From positions 248,001 through 312,000 of the forward strand of contig CAIUGM010000022.1 of the NCBI GenBank assembly GCA_903898675.1: a DNA stretch of 64,000 nt. Direction: 5' to 3'. This document shows positions 26,232 to 35,957 of this stretch, piece after piece (within the stretch, counting starts at the first letter, position 1; every line of letters starts with the position of its first letter). This DNA comes from an uncultured Verrucomicrobiota bacterium (GTDB lineage: Bacteria > Verrucomicrobiota > Verrucomicrobiia > Opitutales > Opitutaceae). A program made the position numbers and the translations under genes. The notes below the pieces were generated by a model. It saw only the letters and a list, made by a program, of their open reading frames with translations. It ran no database searches and had not been told where the DNA came from.

Positions 26232-27287
26232 TCAAAAATCCAGGCCAAACAGCAGCTTCAGGCGCGAGTAGTTCTGCGTCGTGCCGTCGGGATTGTACTG
26301 GCGCGTCTCCTGGCGGATCGACGTGCTGAAGGTCTCGGTGAACTTCTTGCTGAGCTCGATGCGGTTTTCCCAGCCGTCCTTGGTGGAGGCGAACGAGTAG
26401 TAGTAGACCCCGCGCTGCGAGAGGCTCATGCGCCACGGCAGCTTCAGCTCCGTTTCCACGAACGCCGACTCCACCGTCCGCGACGTGTGCATGCCGCCCG
26501 GCGTGGTGTTCCAGACGTCGAACAAATTCTCGGAGAACCCCACGCGCACCTTGCGGTGCAGGTTCGGGAGGATGCTCACGCCGGCACCGATTTCCTGCTG
26601 CAGCTGCACGTAGTCGTTCGGCACGCCATTGTTGAAGCTCGCCCGGTTCCACTCCAGATTCGGGTGATAAAGGGCGAAGTAGTTGTGCGGAAAATCGTGG
26701 CGCCACAGGCCGTCGGCCTTCACCAGGTCCGTCGTGGTGAGGGCATTGGTCTCGCTGAAGTCATAACGCCCGTTGAGCTGGACCTCGTCGGACTTCCATT
26801 TGCGTTGCAGCTTCATCTCCACCCCCGTGTTGACCTGTTTCGACGCGTTGGAGACCGTCTCCGCGGAAAAGGCGAACCGCCCGTGCCACGGCCCGAAATA
26901 GTCGCGGAGCATGGCGGTCAGCACGGCCGGGGAGAAATGATCCAGCAGGGAGAGCCGCTCGGTCTCGGCCTGCTCGGGCGTCTTACGTTTTACCGTGGCC
27001 GCAGTCTCCCTGTTGTGGGCCGCCGCCTGCGCCGCGGCCTCGTCGGCGCGGATCACCACGGCGTTCTCCACCAGCACCCGCAGCTGCCCGAAACGGTCGG
27101 AAGCAAAGACGATGATCTTGTCGGTCTTCTCGATCAGCTGGCCCTGCACCCGGTCGCCGTCCTTGTAGACCAGCACATCCCGCGCGTTGCCCTCGGTCTC
27201 GGCCGCCCGGCCCGCGCCCGCAAAAATCCAGCAGGCAAGCACGGCGGTGGCGAGGATTCGGGCGGTGAACTTCATACGTACGGGCAT
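26232..27287 (-). CDS. DUF481-family protein
   Basis: Signal peptide, KDGDRVQGQLIEKTDKIIVFASDRFGQLRV, then beta-barrel-like DUF481 region ending LKLLFGLDF. Confidence 0.78.
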   Translation of the reverse strand: MPVRMKFTARILATAVLACWIFAGAGRAAETEGNARDVLVYKDGDRVQGQLIEKTDKIIVFASDRFGQLRVLVENAVVIRADEAAAQAAAHNRETAATVKRKTPEQAETERLSLLDHFSPAVLTAMLRDYFGPWHGRFAFSAETVSNASKQVNTGVEMKLQRKWKSDEVQLNGRYDFSETNALTTTDLVKADGLWRHDFPHNYFALYHPNLEWNRASFNNGVPNDYVQLQQEIGAGVSILPNLHRKVRVGFSENLFDVWNTTPGGMHTSRTVESAFVETELKLPWRMSLSQRGVYYYSFASTKDGWENRIELSKKFTETFSTSIRQETRQYNPDGTTQNYSRLKLLFGLDF

Positions 27288-27416
27288 TATTACTCCTTCG
27301 ACGCACCCGTCACGCCGATGTTTCAATAAACTTTAAGAATCTTCGGCGGCCCGCCGCGCCGATTCTTCACAAAGAAAGGCGTGCGCGGCGGGAGGTGGAC
27401 TGCTTGATTCAACCCG

Positions 27417-28676
27417 ATGCCGCCGCGTCCGTCCGTGCCAGAAATCTTCCTCGTCGCGCTGCGACTGGGTTGCACCTCGTTCGGCGGCCCGGTTGCCCAC
27501 CTCGCCTATTTTCGCCGCGAATACGTCGAGAAGCGCCGCTGGCTCGACGAGGCGCACTTCGGCGACCTCGTGGCGCTCTGCCAGTTCCTGCCCGGGCCCG
27601 CGAGCAGCCAGACCGGCTTCGGCATCGGCTACCTGCAACGCGGGCTCGCGGGCGGGCTCGCCGCGTGGCTCGGCTTCACACTGCCGTCGGCGGTCCTGAT
27701 GATCGCCTTCGCCTACGGCGTGATCGCGCTCGGCCGCATCGAAGGCGCGGGCTGGCTGCGCGGATTAAAGGCCGCGGCGGTGGCCGTCGTGGCCCAGGCC
27801 GTCTGGGCGATGAGCCGGAGCCTGTGCCCGGACTGGCCGCGCCGCGCCCTGGCGATCGCGGCGGCGGCGCTGGTGCTTTGGCTGCCTTTCGTTTGGAGCC
27901 AGATGGCCGTGTTGGGCGTGGGCGCGCTGCTCGGCTGGTGGTGGTTGAAGGCAGGGCCGGCGCTTAGCCCTTCCTCCAAAGCTCTCAGCGGCGGAGGATC
28001 GCCGGGGCTTGTTTCCGGCGCGGCGATCCTAGACCCTGAGCCTGTCGAACGCGCTAGCGCCGGCCCTGCATTTCGCTCCGGAGCCATCTGCCTCGGGCTT
28101 TTCTTCCTGCTCCTCGGTCTTCTGCCTCTCCTCGCGCAGGCCACCACAAATCCGTGGGTGGAGGTAATGGACCGGTTTTACCGCACGGGGGCCCTGGTGT
28201 TCGGCGGCGGGCATGTCGTGCTCCCACTGCTGGAAAGGGAGATCGTCGCGCCGGGCTGGCTGACGCACGACCAGTTCCTCGCGGGCTACGGCGTCGTCCA
28301 GGCCGTGCCGGGGCCCCTCTTCACCCTGAGTGCCTATGTCGGCGCCGTGATGAGCCACGGCGCCGGCGGGTGGCTGGGTGGAATCTGGGCCTTGCTTGCC
28401 ATTTTTCTGCCCGCGCTGCTGCTCGTCGCCGGCGTCCTGCCCTTCTGGCAGCGCCTCCGGCATCAGGCAGCCGCCCAGGCCGCGCTACACGGCGCCAATG
28501 CCGCGGTCGTCGGCGTGCTGCTCGCCGCATTATACTACCCGGTCGGCACCGCCGGCATCACCGACGGCCGCACGCTCGGCCTGGCGGTGGCGGCATTCGT
28601 CGCGCTGCAGCCGGGTAAAGTTCCCGCGTGGGCCGTGGTGCCGGCGGCGGCGGTGTTCGGGTGGTGGTTGCTGTGA
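27417..28676 (+). CDS. chrA: chromate transporter ChrA family (long, two-domain)
   Basis: VALRLGCTSFGGPVAHLAYFRREYVEKRRWLDEAHFGDLVALCQFLPGPASSQ and second domain TGALVFGGGHVVLPLLEREIV...QAVPGPLFTLSAYVG. Confidence 0.9.
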   Translation: MPPRPSVPEIFLVALRLGCTSFGGPVAHLAYFRREYVEKRRWLDEAHFGDLVALCQFLPGPASSQTGFGIGYLQRGLAGGLAAWLGFTLPSAVLMIAFAYGVIALGRIEGAGWLRGLKAAAVAVVAQAVWAMSRSLCPDWPRRALAIAAAALVLWLPFVWSQMAVLGVGALLGWWWLKAGPALSPSSKALSGGGSPGLVSGAAILDPEPVERASAGPAFRSGAICLGLFFLLLGLLPLLAQATTNPWVEVMDRFYRTGALVFGGGHVVLPLLEREIVAPGWLTHDQFLAGYGVVQAVPGPLFTLSAYVGAVMSHGAGGWLGGIWALLAIFLPALLLVAGVLPFWQRLRHQAAAQAALHGANAAVVGVLLAALYYPVGTAGITDGRTLGLAVAAFVALQPGKVPAWAVVPAAAVFGWWLL

Positions 28677-28741
28677 ATACGCTTGGGCAACGGGGTGGGA
28701 GCGCAGCAAGTCTGCGCCCCTACCTGGAAATAGTGATGCCA

Positions 28742-28771
28742 CAAAAAAGCGGAGCCGCTGACGGCCCCGCT
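28742..28771 (-). terminator. Rho-independent terminator of the minus-strand DUF481 gene
   Basis: On minus strand AGCGGGGCCG-TCAG-CGGCTCCGCT followed by a T-run. Confidence 0.8.
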
Positions 28772-28799
28772 TGGAAAATTGCTCCGCCTGTGGCGCGCC

Positions 28800-29867
28800 T
28801 TACTCCCAGTTCAGGATCAGGCTTGTGAAGTACAGCGTGTCGAGGCGGCGCACCCCGGGCTGCGGGACGCTGGTGTAGTCGTTCGAGACGCCGGTCTTCA
28901 GCTTCCACAGGGAGGCGGTCAGCGGGATCTCGTACGTCGTCTCGTGATGCAAGCGGTAGTTGGAGAACTCCTTGAAGGCGGGGGTGTAGGCGACCATGTT
29001 GTACAGCTTGCCGTTCTTGAACTGGTAGGAATGGATCAGCGCGAGATCCAGGCCGGGCGAGTCAAACTTGGTGCCGTTGGCGTAGTTCTCGTAGATGTAG
29101 CTCACACCGAAACGGAACTCCAGGTCCTGGTATTCCTTCTTGATCAGCTTGTGGCCGATACCGAAGGCGGTGGAGGAGCGCAGGTCGAGCTGCTTGATGG
29201 TGTCCTTCTCGATCGAGGTGCGGGCATACCAGACGTCGTTGGCGGAGAAGAAGGACGAATAATCCACGCCGGCCAGCTGGCGGTTGGCGGTCTCGACGCC
29301 GTTGTCCTGGGATTTTTCGGCGGCGAGGTTGAAGATGAGCTTGTCCGCGGAGCTTTCCAGCGTGGCCTTGAAGCCGAGGGCGCCGGCAAACTTCTCCGAG
29401 CCGCCCGTGCGGCCGTTGACGGCGAGCGCGGCCTCGTACTTCCATTTGCGCCGGGCCTTCTCCGCGGCCTCCTTGGCGGCGCGGGTCGCGGGACTGTCGG
29501 CGCCGGCGCGCCAGACGGCGACCACCTTGGGGGTGGTGGCGTTCATCTGGCCGTCCGCGGCGACGACCACGAGGCCGGAGTCGGTCGCGACGACCTTGCC
29601 CAACACGGTGCTGCCGGCTGCGAGCCCGACATTCACGGCCTCGTCGGTGGTGAAGCTCTTGATCTTGTCCTGCGCGATCTCGATCGTGCCGGCAAAGCCG
29701 GTCTCGACCTTGAACTTACCGCCGTCGGCCGACAGCAGCTTGCCCAGAATGACGGAACCGTCCGTGAGCTCGATGCGGTCGGCGGCGAACGCAAAACCGG
29801 CCAGCGAGGCGAATACACCCGCGAGCAGCACGCGGGCCAGGGTGGCAAACTGAGTGGAGGATTTCAT
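28800..29867 (-). CDS. DUF481-family protein
   Basis: MKSSTQFATLARVLLAGVFASLAGFAFAADRIELTDGSVILGKLLSADGGKFKVETGFAGTIEIAQDKI...; C-terminal barrel-like part ends FTSLILNWE. Confidence 0.78.
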   Translation of the reverse strand: MKSSTQFATLARVLLAGVFASLAGFAFAADRIELTDGSVILGKLLSADGGKFKVETGFAGTIEIAQDKIKSFTTDEAVNVGLAAGSTVLGKVVATDSGLVVVAADGQMNATTPKVVAVWRAGADSPATRAAKEAAEKARRKWKYEAALAVNGRTGGSEKFAGALGFKATLESSADKLIFNLAAEKSQDNGVETANRQLAGVDYSSFFSANDVWYARTSIEKDTIKQLDLRSSTAFGIGHKLIKKEYQDLEFRFGVSYIYENYANGTKFDSPGLDLALIHSYQFKNGKLYNMVAYTPAFKEFSNYRLHHETTYEIPLTASLWKLKTGVSNDYTSVPQPGVRRLDTLYFTSLILNWE

Positions 29868-30002
29868 ATTAGGATTTGGCAACAAAGCGGACGGTGAGCA
29901 GAATTCAATCTGATAATGTGACCGCTCCCAGCCCGTCCGGTTCGCACGCCGGTCGGCTGCTTCCGGGTTGCGCTTCCCGCGGCAAACCAGTTGGTTAGGT
30001 CC

Positions 30003-30620
30003 ATGCCGACCCGCGCCTGGTTTTCCACTTTCATCTACCATGAGCCGCTGCTAAAAACCGGACTCGAGCGTTTCAACACTGAGTTGGCCGACGAGTGCCG
30101 CAACCTGCGGGACTATGACGATGCCGGCCGCCGCTGGTCGGAAAAAAACTACCCGGGTGGCTACACCTCGTATGCGTCCCTCAACCAGCTGCATAAGTTC
30201 TCCTCCACGTTTGCCGGGCTGGAAAAGCGGCTCACCGCCCATGTGCGCCGCTACGCCGCCCAGCTGGACATGGACCTGCGCGGCCGGACGATCCTGCTGA
30301 CGGATCTCTGGGTGAACATCATGCCCGAGCACGCCGCGCACAGCCTGCACCTGCACCCGCTCTCGTTCATCAGCGGCACGTATTATGTCGCGACGCCCCG
30401 CGGTTGTCCGGGGTTGAAATTCGAGGACCCGCGGCTGAGCCGGTTCATGGCCGCGCCGCCCAAGACCACCGCTGTCCGGCCGGCCAATCAGCCGCATATC
30501 ACTTATCCCGCGAAGGCCGGCCACGTCATCCTGTTCGAAAGCTGGCTGCGCCACGAGGTCGCGACCAACCGCACCACCGCGGAACGCATCAGCATCAGTT
30601 TCAATTACAACTGGAGCTGA
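30003..30620 (+). CDS. putative 2OG-Fe(II) oxygenase, TIGR02466-like
   Basis: MPTRAWFSTFIYHEPL; HSLHLHPLSFISGTYYV...GHVILFESWLRHEVATNRTTAERISISFNYNW. Confidence 0.8.
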   Translation: MPTRAWFSTFIYHEPLLKTGLERFNTELADECRNLRDYDDAGRRWSEKNYPGGYTSYASLNQLHKFSSTFAGLEKRLTAHVRRYAAQLDMDLRGRTILLTDLWVNIMPEHAAHSLHLHPLSFISGTYYVATPRGCPGLKFEDPRLSRFMAAPPKTTAVRPANQPHITYPAKAGHVILFESWLRHEVATNRTTAERISISFNYNWS

Positions 30621-30670
30621 GGGGATTGCCGTCCGTAGCGGCCCAGGCCTGCGGCTACACCTTCCCAGCC

Positions 30671-31342
30671 ATGCAACCTTTCCCCCGCCTCAGCGTCTCA
30701 ACCCCGATGCCCACTCCCGTCCGACCCCACGTTTGTCTCATTCTTTCCTCGGCCGCGCTCCTGCTGGCGCTTTCCGCCGGCTGCAGCAGCGAAGCCGAGC
30801 GCCCGGCGCCGCCGCTCGCCGCCAACGTCGAGCTGACGCCGATCATGGTAGGCACGGAGACTTTCGCCGACGGCCGGATCACGGCCAAGGTGACGCTCGC
30901 CATGCCCAGCAACTATCACGGCGGCAAGGAGGGCAGCGGACCGGGCGGACCTGGCACCGGCCACCAAAGGATCCACCATCGCGGCGATCAGGCGGGCGCC
31001 GACGCACCGCCCGCCCCGTCGGAAGACAACGCCCCGCCCCGCCTGGTTGGGAGCACCCTGCCGCCGGCCCAGCTCAAGCTTTACCTGCTGAACAATTCCA
31101 CCAGCGACGCGGTCAAATGCGAGGTCACGGATTTCAATTCCTACCTCGGCAACTTCGCGGTTTATCCCAGCCGCTACCAGGTCGAGGCCGGCCAGACCGC
31201 GGCCTCGGAAATCATGACCTCGCGCCTCGGCGTGGAAGGCGGGGAAATCTCGGTCACCGTCGGCCTGCGCGTCGGCGATCACACCGAGCACAAGGTCGTC
31301 ACCCTGCGCCTGCTGAACCCGCCGGCGGACGCCGCGAAGTAA
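30671..31342 (+). CDS. putative lipoprotein
   Basis: Lipobox-like LLLALSAGCSS; about 223 aa. Confidence 0.65.
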   Translation: MQPFPRLSVSTPMPTPVRPHVCLILSSAALLLALSAGCSSEAERPAPPLAANVELTPIMVGTETFADGRITAKVTLAMPSNYHGGKEGSGPGGPGTGHQRIHHRGDQAGADAPPAPSEDNAPPRLVGSTLPPAQLKLYLLNNSTSDAVKCEVTDFNSYLGNFAVYPSRYQVEAGQTAASEIMTSRLGVEGGEISVTVGLRVGDHTEHKVVTLRLLNPPADAAK

Positions 31343-31400
31343 CTTGGAGCGCCCGTCCCCCCGACGGGCCGCCAACGGGTGGGAATGCCGGCCTTTTATC

Positions 31401-31475
31401 GTAGGGGCGCAGACTCGCCTGCGCCCTCGAACGGGATGCCGCGCACGATGGGCGCAGCTAGTCTGCGCCCCTACG
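31401..31475. repeat. P-family REP-like element (P3, short)
   Basis: GTAGGGGCGCAGACTCGCCTGCGCCC...GGCGCAGCTAGTCTGCGCCCCTACG. Confidence 0.7.
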
Positions 31476-31504
31476 CCAGAAAAAGCGCGGTCAAACCTCA
31501 CCCC

Positions 31505-32173
31505 TCAACTCCCGAACGCCCCGAGGTCCTGGATCTCATCCGACGGGAAAATCAAGACGCCCTGCCCGGGCCGGCCGAAGGAACAGCGGGCCATGGCGCG
31601 CGCCACGACCTCGGCCTGGATCGCGCGGTACTGGCGCAGCGAACCGAGCAGCAGAGGTTCCGCCACCCACATGAGCGCGGCCCCAACTCGTTCCCCCAGC
31701 CTTTTCTCGGCGCGCGGCCCGAGCAGCAGGCTCGGCCGGAAGATGCCGAGGGTCTGGAAATCGAGCACCTCCAGCGCCTCCTCGGTCTCGCCCTTCACCC
31801 GGTTATAGAAGACCCTCGATTGCGCGTTGGCCCCCAGCGACGAGACCACAAAGAAGCGCGCCGCCCCGTTGCGCCGGGCCGCCCACGCCACGGCCAGCAC
31901 GGCGGCATGATCGACCGCCCGGAAGTTTTCCTGCGATCCGGCCCGCTTGATCGTGGTGCCCAGGCAGCAAAAGGCGTCGTCGCAGCGGAGGTCGGCCGTG
32001 ACTTTTTCCAGCGCGGCAAAATCAACCGTCACCTGCACCAGCTTCGGATGCGTGAGCGCGAGCGGCCGGCGGCCGAGCGAGACCACGCGGCCGTACTCGG
32101 GCAGCTCGAGCAGCTGGCGGAGCAAAAATCCCCCCACCAAACCGCTGGCGCCGGCAATCAGGGCTGTTCGCAT
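31505..32173 (-). CDS. NAD(P)-binding Rossmann protein (oxidoreductase HTATIP2-like)
   Basis: MRTALIAGASGLVGGFLLRQLLELPEYGRVVSLGRR; DDAFCCLGTTIKRAGS; RPSLLLGPR. Confidence 0.82.
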   Translation of the reverse strand: MRTALIAGASGLVGGFLLRQLLELPEYGRVVSLGRRPLALTHPKLVQVTVDFAALEKVTADLRCDDAFCCLGTTIKRAGSQENFRAVDHAAVLAVAWAARRNGAARFFVVSSLGANAQSRVFYNRVKGETEEALEVLDFQTLGIFRPSLLLGPRAEKRLGERVGAALMWVAEPLLLGSLRQYRAIQAEVVARAMARCSFGRPGQGVLIFPSDEIQDLGAFGS

Positions 32174-32235
32174 TGGCGGCGGAGTGTGCCGGCCGGAAGG
32201 TCGAGCGCAAGCGCACGCAACGGTTAGTGCGGTTA

Positions 32236-32316
32236 CTGTAGCCGCGCTTGAGCCAGCAGGCGAAAGGGTGGTTCCGTCCCGACCACCTTGTCGCTGCGCT
32301 CCAACGCGGCTACAGG
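32236..32316. repeat. C-family palindromic repeat
   Basis: CTGTAGCCGCGCTTGAGCC ... TGCGCTCCAACGCGGCTACAGG. Confidence 0.7.
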
Positions 32317-32353
32317 CATTTGCCTTTGCAGGCCGTCTGCTTTTGCTGACGCC

Positions 32354-32560
32354 ATGCTGGTAATCAGACGCATGGACGACGGCAAACGCTCCTACACGGC
32401 GATCTTCCTGCCCGGGGAACCGGCGCAGATCTTCCCCACGTCCGACCAGGAACACGCCCGCGTCCTGCAGATCTTCAAGCAGGACCGGCCGCACCAGGAC
32501 ATTGTGAACGATTTCTCCGAATACCGCATCGGGCAGGATGGGCCGGCGTTTTCCCGCTGA
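32354..32560 (+). CDS. small hypothetical protein
   Basis: 68 aa MLVIRRMDDGKRSYTAIFLPGEPAQIFPTSDQEHARVLQIF. Confidence 0.4.
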   Translation: MLVIRRMDDGKRSYTAIFLPGEPAQIFPTSDQEHARVLQIFKQDRPHQDIVNDFSEYRIGQDGPAFSR

Positions 32561-32690
32561 GTGTTTTCGCTGGAGGGACGGTCTCCCGTCCGTCCGTTCC
32601 GTCGCTCGGCCAGGGCCATTCAGCCATTTCGCCCGGCATTTCGTCGCTCCAGAGTTGCCCACGACCTGCGGTGGGGGTATATTCCCGGCA

Positions 32691-33190
32691 TGAAAAAGCT
32701 GGAGCTAAGCGATGAGGCTTACGCGGCGCTGGAGCGGCTGGCATCCGCGAAGCACCTTTCCCCGGCGGAGACGGTCGCCGCCCTGCTCGGGGCCGGCCGG
32801 CCGGCCCTCACCGGCGACCACCTATTGTTTTATCTGGCCGGGGCTGAGTTCACCGCCCAAGCCACCCCGAACGGACGCTACCTCGCGCTGCTGGCGTGGT
32901 GTGCGCGAAACTACGCCGGGGATTTCGCCGATTTCATTTCGCACCAGGCCAGCGGACTGCGCTACCTGTCGCTCAACCGCGATGAATTCAACGAGACCCG
33001 CGCCCACAACCAGGCCTGCCAGATCGACGGCACCCAGTACTGGGCCGTGATGTCGATCGATGACTCCGCGAAACAGCGCTTTGTCTGCCGGTTGCTGGAG
33101 TTCATCGGTTGCCATGACGAAACCGTGACCCAAGCCAGCCGGGCCCTTGGATTTGCCGAGTCCCCCGGATTCCGGCTGCAGAGCGCCTGA
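32691..33190 (+). CDS. SeqA-like protein (replication-initiation negative regulator fold)
   Basis: N-terminal MKKLELSDEAYAALERLASAKHLSPAETVAALL and C-terminal HNQACQIDGTQYWAVMSIDDSAKQRFVCRLLEFIGCHDETV align by eye to remembered E. coli SeqA MKTIEVDDELYSYIA..ESASDILRRML and NGNQTKPKHVPGTPYWVITNTNTGRKCSMIEHIMQSMQFPAELI. Confidence 0.65.
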
Positions 33191-33256
33191 GTCCCTGCAA
33201 ATTGGTTTGTCCGCCCGTCCAGCTTGCGCTGGACTCCCGCCCGAGCCCACGCCGCC

Positions 33257-33691
33257 ATGCCCGAGAACGATCCCAGCCCGACCAAGCGCCGCGATTTCAG
33301 GAATTTCCTGCAGTCGGTGAAATATGCCCTGGAAGGTTTTTGGGCCGCGGTCCGGCATGAGCCGTCATTCCGCGAGGACCTGCTCTTCGTGATCATCCTG
33401 ACCCCGTTCGCCATTTTACTGCCGGTGAAGGCGGTCTCGACCGCGGTGATGCTCGGCTCGCTGTTCGTGATCATCATCGCCGAGCTGCTCAACTCCGCCG
33501 TCGAGTGGACGATTGACGACATCTCCATGGAGAAGCGCCCGTTCGCGAAACGCGCCAAGGACATGGGCAGCGCGGCCGTCTTCCTCGCCTACATCAACTG
33601 CGCGGTCGTGTGGGGCGTCATCCTCTTCGCCAACTGGCAGCGGATCAAGACGCTCGAGTTCCTGCAATGGCCGCCGCAATTCCTGCAGTAG
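33257..33691 (+). CDS. dgkA: diacylglycerol kinase (DgkA family)
   Basis: SVKYALEGFWAAVRHEPSFREDL; AELLNSAVEWTIDDIS; AKDMGSAAVFLAYI. Confidence 0.92.
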   Translation: MPENDPSPTKRRDFRNFLQSVKYALEGFWAAVRHEPSFREDLLFVIILTPFAILLPVKAVSTAVMLGSLFVIIIAELLNSAVEWTIDDISMEKRPFAKRAKDMGSAAVFLAYINCAVVWGVILFANWQRIKTLEFLQWPPQFLQ

Positions 33692-34428
33692 CGCTCGTCA
33701 CCGGCGCGTCGCGCGGCATCGGCCGCGCCACGGCGCAGCAACTGGCGGCCCGGGGCGTGCGCATCGCGCTGAATTACCACCGCAACGATGCGGCGGCGCA
33801 GGACACGCTGACCTCCCTGCCCGGCTCCGGCCACGCCCTGTTCAAGGCCGACATCTCCGATCCCGCCGCCTGCGCCACCCTGGTCGCGGCTGTGCACAAA
33901 TATTACGGCCAGCTCGATGTGCTCGTGAACAACGCCGGCCTGTACGAGGAGCACGACCCGCGGAAAGTCGGCTTCGCCGAGTGGGCGGAGACCTGGCGCC
34001 GGACGGTCGCGGCCAATCTGACCGGTCCGGCCCACCTCGCGTTTCTCGCCACGCAGCTGATGCGGACTGCCGGCCATGGCCGGATCATCAACATCTCCTC
34101 GCGCGGCGCGTTCCGCGGCGAACCCACCGCGCCCGCCTACGGTGCCGCCAAGGCGGGGCTCAATGCCTTCGGCCAGTCGCTCGCCCGGGCGCTCGCGCCG
34201 GACAACATCCATGTCTTCACCATCGCTCCCGGCTGGGTCGCCACCGACATGGCCAACGCCCACCTCGCCGGCCCTAACGCCGCGGAGATCCTCGCCCAGC
34301 ACCCGCTCGGCCGCGTGGCGACCCCGGAGGAAGTCGCTGCCACGGTCACCTGGCTCGCCCTCGAAGCCCCGGCGACCATGACCGGCTGCATCATCGACTT
34401 GAACGGGGCGTCGTATCTGCGGACTTAG
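33667..34428 (+). CDS. SDR-family oxidoreductase
   Basis: VALVTGASRGIGRATAQQLA, NNAG, ISSRGAFRGEPTAPAYGAAKAG; overlaps dgkA 3' end by 25 bp. Confidence 0.9.
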   Translation: MAAAIPAVALVTGASRGIGRATAQQLAARGVRIALNYHRNDAAAQDTLTSLPGSGHALFKADISDPAACATLVAAVHKYYGQLDVLVNNAGLYEEHDPRKVGFAEWAETWRRTVAANLTGPAHLAFLATQLMRTAGHGRIINISSRGAFRGEPTAPAYGAAKAGLNAFGQSLARALAPDNIHVFTIAPGWVATDMANAHLAGPNAAEILAQHPLGRVATPEEVAATVTWLALEAPATMTGCIIDLNGASYLRT

Positions 34429-34468
34429 ACCAGACGCGCCCCATCAGAATCGTGTAATGCATTAGATC

Positions 34469-35581
34469 TCACCTCATCCTGCCGAAGAAATACGTCGCCA
34501 GCCCGATCATCGCGAGATTGGGCATGAGCGCGGCCCACACCGGGTCGAGGTAGCCGCCGCCGCCCATCGGGGTGGCGATGCCGTTCAGGATGAAATAGAG
34601 GAAGAAGAGGCCGATCGACTTCGACACGCCCACCGCCGGGCTGATGCGGACCCCCGACATCGAGAACGGGATCGCGATAGCGATGATGATCAGCGGCCCG
34701 ATGGTGTCGAAAAGGAGGCCGTAATACCGCACCTCGTAGCGCAGGAACTTCGGGTTGTCCTCGGACGAGAAGTAGTCGGTGATCCGCCGGAGCTCGTTGA
34801 AGGACAGGTCGACGGGCTTGCGGTCGATCAGCAGCATCAGCGTCGGGTCCTCCGAGAAATGCGGGATGGTCTTGTTGGTGAACGTCACGGTGCGGATCAG
34901 CTCGCCCTGCTCGGGGTCGAACCACATCTCCCGGCCGTTGGTGAACGTCCAGCCGCGGCGCACCGCGTCGTAGTGGCCCTCGGCCGCCATGATCCGGGTT
35001 TTTTCACGCCGGTCGCGGTCGAGCTCGGAGACCGTGACGCCGTACGCCGTCTCCGTGAAGCGGCTGTAGCGGTTGATGAACCACATGCGGTTCTGCCGCC
35101 GGTTGTCGAACGCCACGCTCGACACCAGCCCGAGCGTCCCGCCCGGCGTGGCCTTGGCCGCGGCGCGGTACTGAAAGCTCTCGAGCAGGCTGCGGGAAGT
35201 CTCGACCGACCAGGGCACCACGCGGGCGTTGAGCAGGAGCGACACCCCGCAGAGCACGAGCCCCGCCACCCAAAGCGACCGGGTGGTGGCAAAGACGTTC
35301 AGGCCCGCCGCGCGCACCGCCGTGAGCTCGTTGTTGCGGTGCAGCTTGCTCAGCACGAACAGCAGCGACAGCAGCATCGAGAGTTGCAGCACGACCGCGA
35401 AGTAGCTCGGCATGAGCGTTGCGTAGTAGAGCAGGATGTCGCCCGCGCTGGCGCCGGTCTGGATCAACTCTTTAAAATTGTCGTAGAATGCCGCCAGCAG
35501 CAGCACGCCCATCGTGGCGGCGAGCAGCAGCCCGAGCATTTTCAGCCACTCGCGGAGGAGGTAACGGTCGAGAAGATTCAA
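34469..35581 (-). CDS. LptF/LptG (YjgP/YjgQ) family permease
   Basis: MNLLDRYLLREWLKMLGLLLAATMGVLLLAAFYDNFKELI; typical LptG/LptF architecture. Confidence 0.85.
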   Translation of the reverse strand: MNLLDRYLLREWLKMLGLLLAATMGVLLLAAFYDNFKELIQTGASAGDILLYYATLMPSYFAVVLQLSMLLSLLFVLSKLHRNNELTAVRAAGLNVFATTRSLWVAGLVLCGVSLLLNARVVPWSVETSRSLLESFQYRAAAKATPGGTLGLVSSVAFDNRRQNRMWFINRYSRFTETAYGVTVSELDRDRREKTRIMAAEGHYDAVRRGWTFTNGREMWFDPEQGELIRTVTFTNKTIPHFSEDPTLMLLIDRKPVDLSFNELRRITDYFSSEDNPKFLRYEVRYYGLLFDTIGPLIIIAIAIPFSMSGVRISPAVGVSKSIGLFFLYFILNGIATPMGGGGYLDPVWAALMPNLAMIGLATYFFGRMR

Positions 35582-35682
35582 GCCGGGGACAGTTGAAGCA
35601 GGCCGGCCCCGCGGCGCAAAGCCGAATCGCGGGAGAATTCAACCCAGGCATTTGTTTTCTGCGGAACAAAACCGATGAGTTT

Positions 35683-35860
35683 TTAACCACGGATTTCACC
35701 GATCACACGGATGAAAATAATGCGATTTAACTTACAGACTGTAATAGGAGAGGTCATAGGAAAGGCTCGATCTCGTTTACCTCGGTAAATCCCGGAAAAG
35801 CCCGGGCAACGCCCATTAGCCCTGCCTTGATCCGTGGTATCCGTGTAATCCGTGGTCAAA
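35683..35860. repeat. approximately 9-bp-unit inverted repeat (N4)
   Basis: TAACCACGGATTTCACCGATCACACGGATG ... GATCCGTGGTATCCGTGTAATCCGTGGTC. Confidence 0.65.
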
Positions 35861-35957
35861 GTGCCTTCGCCCGTCCATCCGGCACGGATATTGCGGCAGT
35901 TGCGGGTTGAAAGCGCCGGCGAGCTGTATTTACGTCCCCCACCTGCCAACCCACCTC

